64,000 nucleotides of DNA from a bacterium. Its GTDB lineage: Bacteria; Bacillota; Clostridia; Oscillospirales; Acutalibacteraceae. A program made the translations under genes and the position numbers. Shown piece by piece: positions 61,256-64,000 of this stretch. The DNA is taken from positions 32,062 through 96,061 of the forward strand of contig JAHLAX010000008.1 in the NCBI GenBank assembly GCA_020625875.1, read 5' to 3'. Each line of letters opens with the position of its first letter. Position 1 is the first letter of the stretch. Below the pieces are notes generated by a model. That model was not told where the DNA came from, searched no databases, and was given only the letters and a program-made list of their open reading frames with translations.

Positions 61256-62377
61256 TTATTCTTCCGGTACTTCTTCGGTTTCTTCCTCAGATTCTTCTTC
61301 GTCTTCTCCATAGAAGCCCGATTCGGGACGAATGTCAATCTTCCAGCCTGTGAGATGAGCGGCGAGACGTACATTCTGTCCGCCGTTACCGATAGCGAGT
61401 GAAAGCTGACCGTCGGGAACCGTTACCTTGCACTTTTTAGCGCTCTCGTCAAGAATATCAACCTTGATAACCTTTGCGGGCGAAAGCGCCGCCGCGATAT
61501 ACTCTACGGGATCGTCGCTGTATTCGATAATATCAATCTTCTCATTGCCGAGCTCGACGACAATCTCATTTACACGGTCGCCGCGTGTACCGATACAGGA
61601 GCCGATGGCGTCGATGTTCTCATCATTTGAGTAAACCGCCATCTTTGTACGGTTGCCAGCCTCACGGGCAATTGACTTAATCTCAACTGTACCGTCATAG
61701 ATTTCAGGAACTTCCTGCTCAAACAGTCTCTTGACAAGCTCGGGGCTTGTGCGGCTGATCATAGCCTTGGGACCGCCGCGTCGCTGCTCATTTTCGGGAT
61801 TATCTAAATCTCGGATGCCCGCTACAAGAACTTTAATCTTATCGCCTTCTCTGAGAACTCTCTCGCCTACCTGCTCGGATTTGGGCAGGGTAGCGACAGC
61901 CTTGCCGATTTTGATAATAGCGACGCCGCTCTGCGGGTCAACTCTCTCAACTGTAGCTGTAGCGAGCTCGCCGAGTCTGCTCTTAAATTCCTGGAGCATC
62001 TGGTCTTTTTCGCCGTCACGGATACCCTGGCGGATAACGTTGCGGGCGGTCTGAACCGCGATACGTCCAAGCTGCTTGGGATCAAGCGCCGCCTCAAACT
62101 CATCGCCGACAGCGTATTTCTTGCGCTTCTTTGAAACTTCCTCGAGGCTTACTTCAAAGTTTGGGTCCTCGACCTCTTCAACAACTGTTTTGATAAGCTT
62201 AACGTCAAATGTGTTCTTCTCGGGCACAATCTTGAACACAACGTTCTCGTTGCCGCCGTAGAAGTTCTTGCAGGCTACACGGATAGCGCGTTCTATCTGC
62301 TCTATCATATAGTCTACAGGGATTCCCTTTTCTTTTTCAAGAAGGGTTAATGCCGTAAATAATTCCTTATTATTCAT
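61256..62377 (-). CDS. nusA: transcription termination/antitermination factor NusA
   Basis: A 373-residue NusA: N-terminal RNA polymerase-binding domain (1 to about 130) with LFTALTLLEKEKGIPVDYMI, S1 domain (about 135-200), and two KH domains, including AGNRTKMAVYSNDENIDAIG, CIGTRGDRVNEIVVELGNEK and LAIGNGGQNVRLAAHLTGWK. An acidic tail EDEEESEEETEEVPEE closes it, as in many Clostridia; there are no C-terminal AR repeats. It controls pausing and termination. It follows rimP by 20 bases. Confidence 0.96.
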   Translation of the reverse strand: MNNKELFTALTLLEKEKGIPVDYMIEQIERAIRVACKNFYGGNENVVFKIVPEKNTFDVKLIKTVVEEVEDPNFEVSLEEVSKKRKKYAVGDEFEAALDPKQLGRIAVQTARNVIRQGIRDGEKDQMLQEFKSRLGELATATVERVDPQSGVAIIKIGKAVATLPKSEQVGERVLREGDKIKVLVAGIRDLDNPENEQRRGGPKAMISRTSPELVKRLFEQEVPEIYDGTVEIKSIAREAGNRTKMAVYSNDENIDAIGSCIGTRGDRVNEIVVELGNEKIDIIEYSDDPVEYIAAALSPAKVIKVDILDESAKKCKVTVPDGQLSLAIGNGGQNVRLAAHLTGWKIDIRPESGFYGEDEEESEEETEEVPEE

Positions 62378-62397
62378 TTTCCAAAACCAATCCTTTC

Positions 62398-62874
62398 TCA
62401 GTCAAAATCATCTAGTTTAATCCAAGCGGCGTCTTTAGTGTTAATTGTTACCTGGTTTTCACCGCTGTGGTCTTTTATTGTTACCTGTCCGTCACTATAG
62501 TCTGTGAGCACACCCTTGAACTCCTTTGGAAGTCCGTCAGCGGGGCGTATCATCTTAACCATAATATCGGAACCTATAAACTGTGTAAAATGCTCGTCTC
62601 TCACCAAAGGGCGTTCAAGACCAGGTGAGCTGACCTCAAGCGTATAAGCCTGAGATATGGGATCCTGCTCATCTAGCGGTTCGTCAAGCGCTCTCGACAC
62701 CGCCTCGCAGTCGTTAATATCAACGCCGCCGTCCTTGTCGATGAACACGCGCAGATACCAGTCCGCGCCCTCTTTGACATACCGAACGTCCCAGAGCTTA
62801 AGCCCCAGTTCATTCACAATCGGCTCGGCAATCTCCCATACCTTTTGTACGGTATTGCCTCCTTTTTTGGGCAT
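62398..62874 (-). CDS. rimP: ribosome maturation factor RimP
   Basis: A 158-residue RimP. It shows KVWEIAEPIVNELGLKLWDV, YLRVFIDKDGGVDINDCEAV, LEVSSPGLERPLVRDEHF and GVLTDYSDGQVTIKDHSG. It assists 30S assembly. The start at 62874 (MPKKGGNTVQ) is chosen for GGAGGG upstream; the open frame reaches 62919 into the leader. It is the first gene of the rimP-nusA-ylxR-ylxQ-infB-rbfA-nrnA-truB operon. Confidence 0.95.
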   Translation of the reverse strand: MPKKGGNTVQKVWEIAEPIVNELGLKLWDVRYVKEGADWYLRVFIDKDGGVDINDCEAVSRALDEPLDEQDPISQAYTLEVSSPGLERPLVRDEHFTQFIGSDIMVKMIRPADGLPKEFKGVLTDYSDGQVTIKDHSGENQVTINTKDAAWIKLDDFD

Positions 62875-62962
62875 ATAATTCCCTCCATTCTGAACTTTTC
62901 GTAAAAGACAGAGGAGCAAGCCGTTCGCTCACTCCTCATACTTTTAACTATTCAACAATAGA
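62875..62962 (-). promoter_or_regulatory. structured leader of the rimP-nusA operon
   Basis: On the minus strand GAGGAGTGAGC (62927-62937) and GCTTGCTCCTC (62911-62921) form an 11-base-pair stem with two G-T wobbles around GAACG, followed by CTTTTACGAAAAG, a second small stem, and then GGAGGG of the ribosome binding site. A regulatory role is inference. Confidence 0.5.
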
Positions 62963-62991
62963 ATTATAGCACGCTTTTTTGAAAAATGCAA
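62963..62991 (-). promoter_or_regulatory. promoter of the rimP-nusA-infB operon
   Basis: On the minus strand TTGCAT (62986-62991), 17 bases, TATAAT (62963-62968). The -35 box lies inside the terminator stem of the upstream gene. Confidence 0.8.
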
Positions 62992-63007
62992 GTTTTTTTG
63001 CATTTTT
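62978..63007 (-). terminator. terminator of the small membrane protein gene
   Basis: On the minus strand AAATGCAA and TTGCATTT form a stem around AAAAAC, followed by TTCAAAAAAG; the stop codon of the upstream gene overlaps the start of the stem. It overlaps the rimP -35 box. Confidence 0.65.
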
Positions 63008-63627
63008 TAGAAAACCACATCATTATCATCGCCGTGATACGCTCTGGGCGCGTGCTCACCTCTGAATGTAATCATATAGATAATCTCGATTACAAGGAAC
63101 ACCAGCTTCATAAACAGGAAGATGCCGAGCGCGATTGCCACAAAGTAGCCGAGACCGTTCGTAATAAGCGGTTTATCGATAACGCCGGCGTTAAACTGAT
63201 TAAGCCTTACAACAACCAAAGTATAGAATGCTATACCCAAAGCAAACTCACAGAAGGTAGCGAATCTGGGCAGGAATATCAGAATCAACGCGAAAATTAA
63301 CAGCGATACAAAGAAAACAACCAGCGGGAAGGTGGTGTTATCAAATGTAATTACCCCGCCTAAAACATGCTTTACCAAGTACTCGCACAAACCAAAAGAA
63401 AGGTTGTTAATCGGGAAGAAGAATACAAGAAGCGGAAGGATACGGCGGATAAACACTGTATACCATTTGCCCATATCCTCTTTATAGCAATCAATCTCGT
63501 CAAGATACCAGCTGATTTTCTCTTTTCTGTTCGAGAATTTATGCCTGTGACCGTGTTCGGGACCATCGTTTCGCCTGATTTCGCTTACGTCTTCAACGTG
63601 AGCGTTTCTGTGTTTATTATCGGGCAT
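63007..63627 (-). CDS. small multi-spanning membrane protein, unknown function
   Basis: A 206-residue protein. The first 55 residues are polar and histidine-rich (MPDNKHRNAHVEDVSEIRRN, then GPEHGHRHKFSNRKEK), then about four hydrophobic segments (WYTVFIRRILPLLVFFFPIN, TFPLVVFFVSLLIFALILIF, FCEFALGIAFYTLVVVRL, YFVAIALGIFLFMKLVFLVI). I do not recognise the family. The start at 63627 is chosen for GAGGTGA upstream; the frame is open to 63636. It sits between the rimP operon and ddh, with its own terminator-like stem. Confidence 0.75.
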   Translation of the reverse strand: MPDNKHRNAHVEDVSEIRRNDGPEHGHRHKFSNRKEKISWYLDEIDCYKEDMGKWYTVFIRRILPLLVFFFPINNLSFGLCEYLVKHVLGGVITFDNTTFPLVVFFVSLLIFALILIFLPRFATFCEFALGIAFYTLVVVRLNQFNAGVIDKPLITNGLGYFVAIALGIFLFMKLVFLVIEIIYMITFRGEHAPRAYHGDDNDVVF

Positions 63628-63694
63628 AATTATCACCTCAAAAGATTTATATTTCTATTTTAGCAAAATAAAAACTAAAAGTCAAGCAAAACAA

Positions 63695-64000
63695 TTAAAG
63701 ATAATGCGACCTTATTTCCTCGCCGCTGAATGGGCAGAGATACGCAGGAGCAATATCAAATACTGTCTTTGCTCCGCTGATTCCCTCTTGATTAAGGCGA
63801 TATGTCGCTCTGGCATATGCCGCGAGAACCGCGCCCGTAAACTCGGGATTGGATGAAAGCGTAAGCTTATATTCGATAACGTGGTTCTGACCCTCGCTTG
63901 TCTGACCTGAGTAGATAACAGAACCGCCGTGCGGGATTCCGCTGTGGTCGCGCTTCATTTCGTCCATAGAAATGAAGTTAACGGTTGTATCATAATCGGC
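63695..64000 (-). CDS. ddh: meso-diaminopimelate dehydrogenase, C-terminal fragment
   Basis: The last 101 residues of a gene that runs off the right edge of the window. It reads ADYDTTVNFISMDEMKRDHS, GIPHGGSVIYSGQTSEGQNH, EYKLTLSSNPEFTGAVLAAY and KTVFDIAPAYLCPFSGEEIR, matching the C-terminal domain of NADPH-dependent meso-diaminopimelate dehydrogenase, which makes meso-DAP from tetrahydrodipicolinate for peptidoglycan and lysine. This one-step route is found in some Bacillota. The beginning lies outside the window. Confidence 0.93.
   Translation of the reverse strand, partial: ADYDTTVNFISMDEMKRDHSGIPHGGSVIYSGQTSEGQNHVIEYKLTLSSNPEFTGAVLAAYARATYRLNQEGISGAKTVFDIAPAYLCPFSGEEIRSHYL

Overview
The window looks like ordinary chromosome from a Gram-positive, low-to-mid GC anaerobe of the class Clostridia, most likely a Ruminococcus-like member of the Oscillospiraceae. 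The reasons are AGGAGG-type ribosome binding sites with several TTG starts, the gene order rimP-nusA-ylxR-ylxQ-infB-rbfA-nrnA-truB, a single-chain PurL of about 1255 residues, a two-subunit iron-sulfur fumarase, meso-diaminopimelate dehydrogenase, starch and glycogen enzymes, and several lysine-rich secreted proteins with Ig or fibronectin-like domains. No phage, plasmid, insertion sequence, CRISPR array, rRNA or tRNA was seen. The species call is inference.

Layout. 1-6.7 kb: start of a GH13 amylase-like gene, a MecA-like adaptor, an operon of alpha/beta hydrolase, ClC channel and cation/proton antiporter, a small secreted protein, then a GNAT, a membrane protein and a ProX-like deacylase. 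7-21.5 kb: a LicD-family pair, an asparagine-synthetase-like protein with a shortened glutaminase domain, a metallo-beta-lactamase-fold hydrolase with an AlkD-like protein, a large secreted glycosidase, ribF, a Nudix hydrolase, and a full AsnB with a long acidic tail. 21.7-36 kb: a beta-propeller protein, PurL, a secreted CHAP/NlpC-like protein, LexA, a zinc-ribbon membrane protein, fumarase, a two-component system and a HAD phosphatase. 36-43 kb: murF-ddl, YjbQ, a MIF-like tautomerase, leuC/leuD and a Crp/Fnr regulator. 43-51 kb: glycogen phosphorylase and MalQ, a CinA-like protein, rsmE-mtnN and ilvB. 51-56 kb: GtrA, YfhO and a fibronectin-type secreted protein. 56-64 kb: the nusA-infB operon, a small membrane protein and part of ddh.

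How it fits together. Much of the window serves the cell surface: peptidoglycan precursors (murF, ddl, ddh), likely surface glycan decoration (LicD pair, GtrA, YfhO) and secreted proteins sharing lysine-rich modules. Storage glucan turnover (malQ-glgP) and extracellular or cytoplasmic glucan use (GH13 fragment, large glycosidase) suggest a carbohydrate lifestyle.

The most unusual points are the LicD-like partner that has lost the catalytic acidic cluster, the AsnB paralogue without its N-terminal cysteine, a bacterial protein closely patterned on MIF, several families of small intergenic repeats (one sits between leuC and leuD), and inverted repeats on the lexA and crp/fnr-type promoters. I do not see a complete, clearly new multigene system. 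Many start codons were moved from the longest open frame on the basis of ribosome binding sites; this is stated in each entry.
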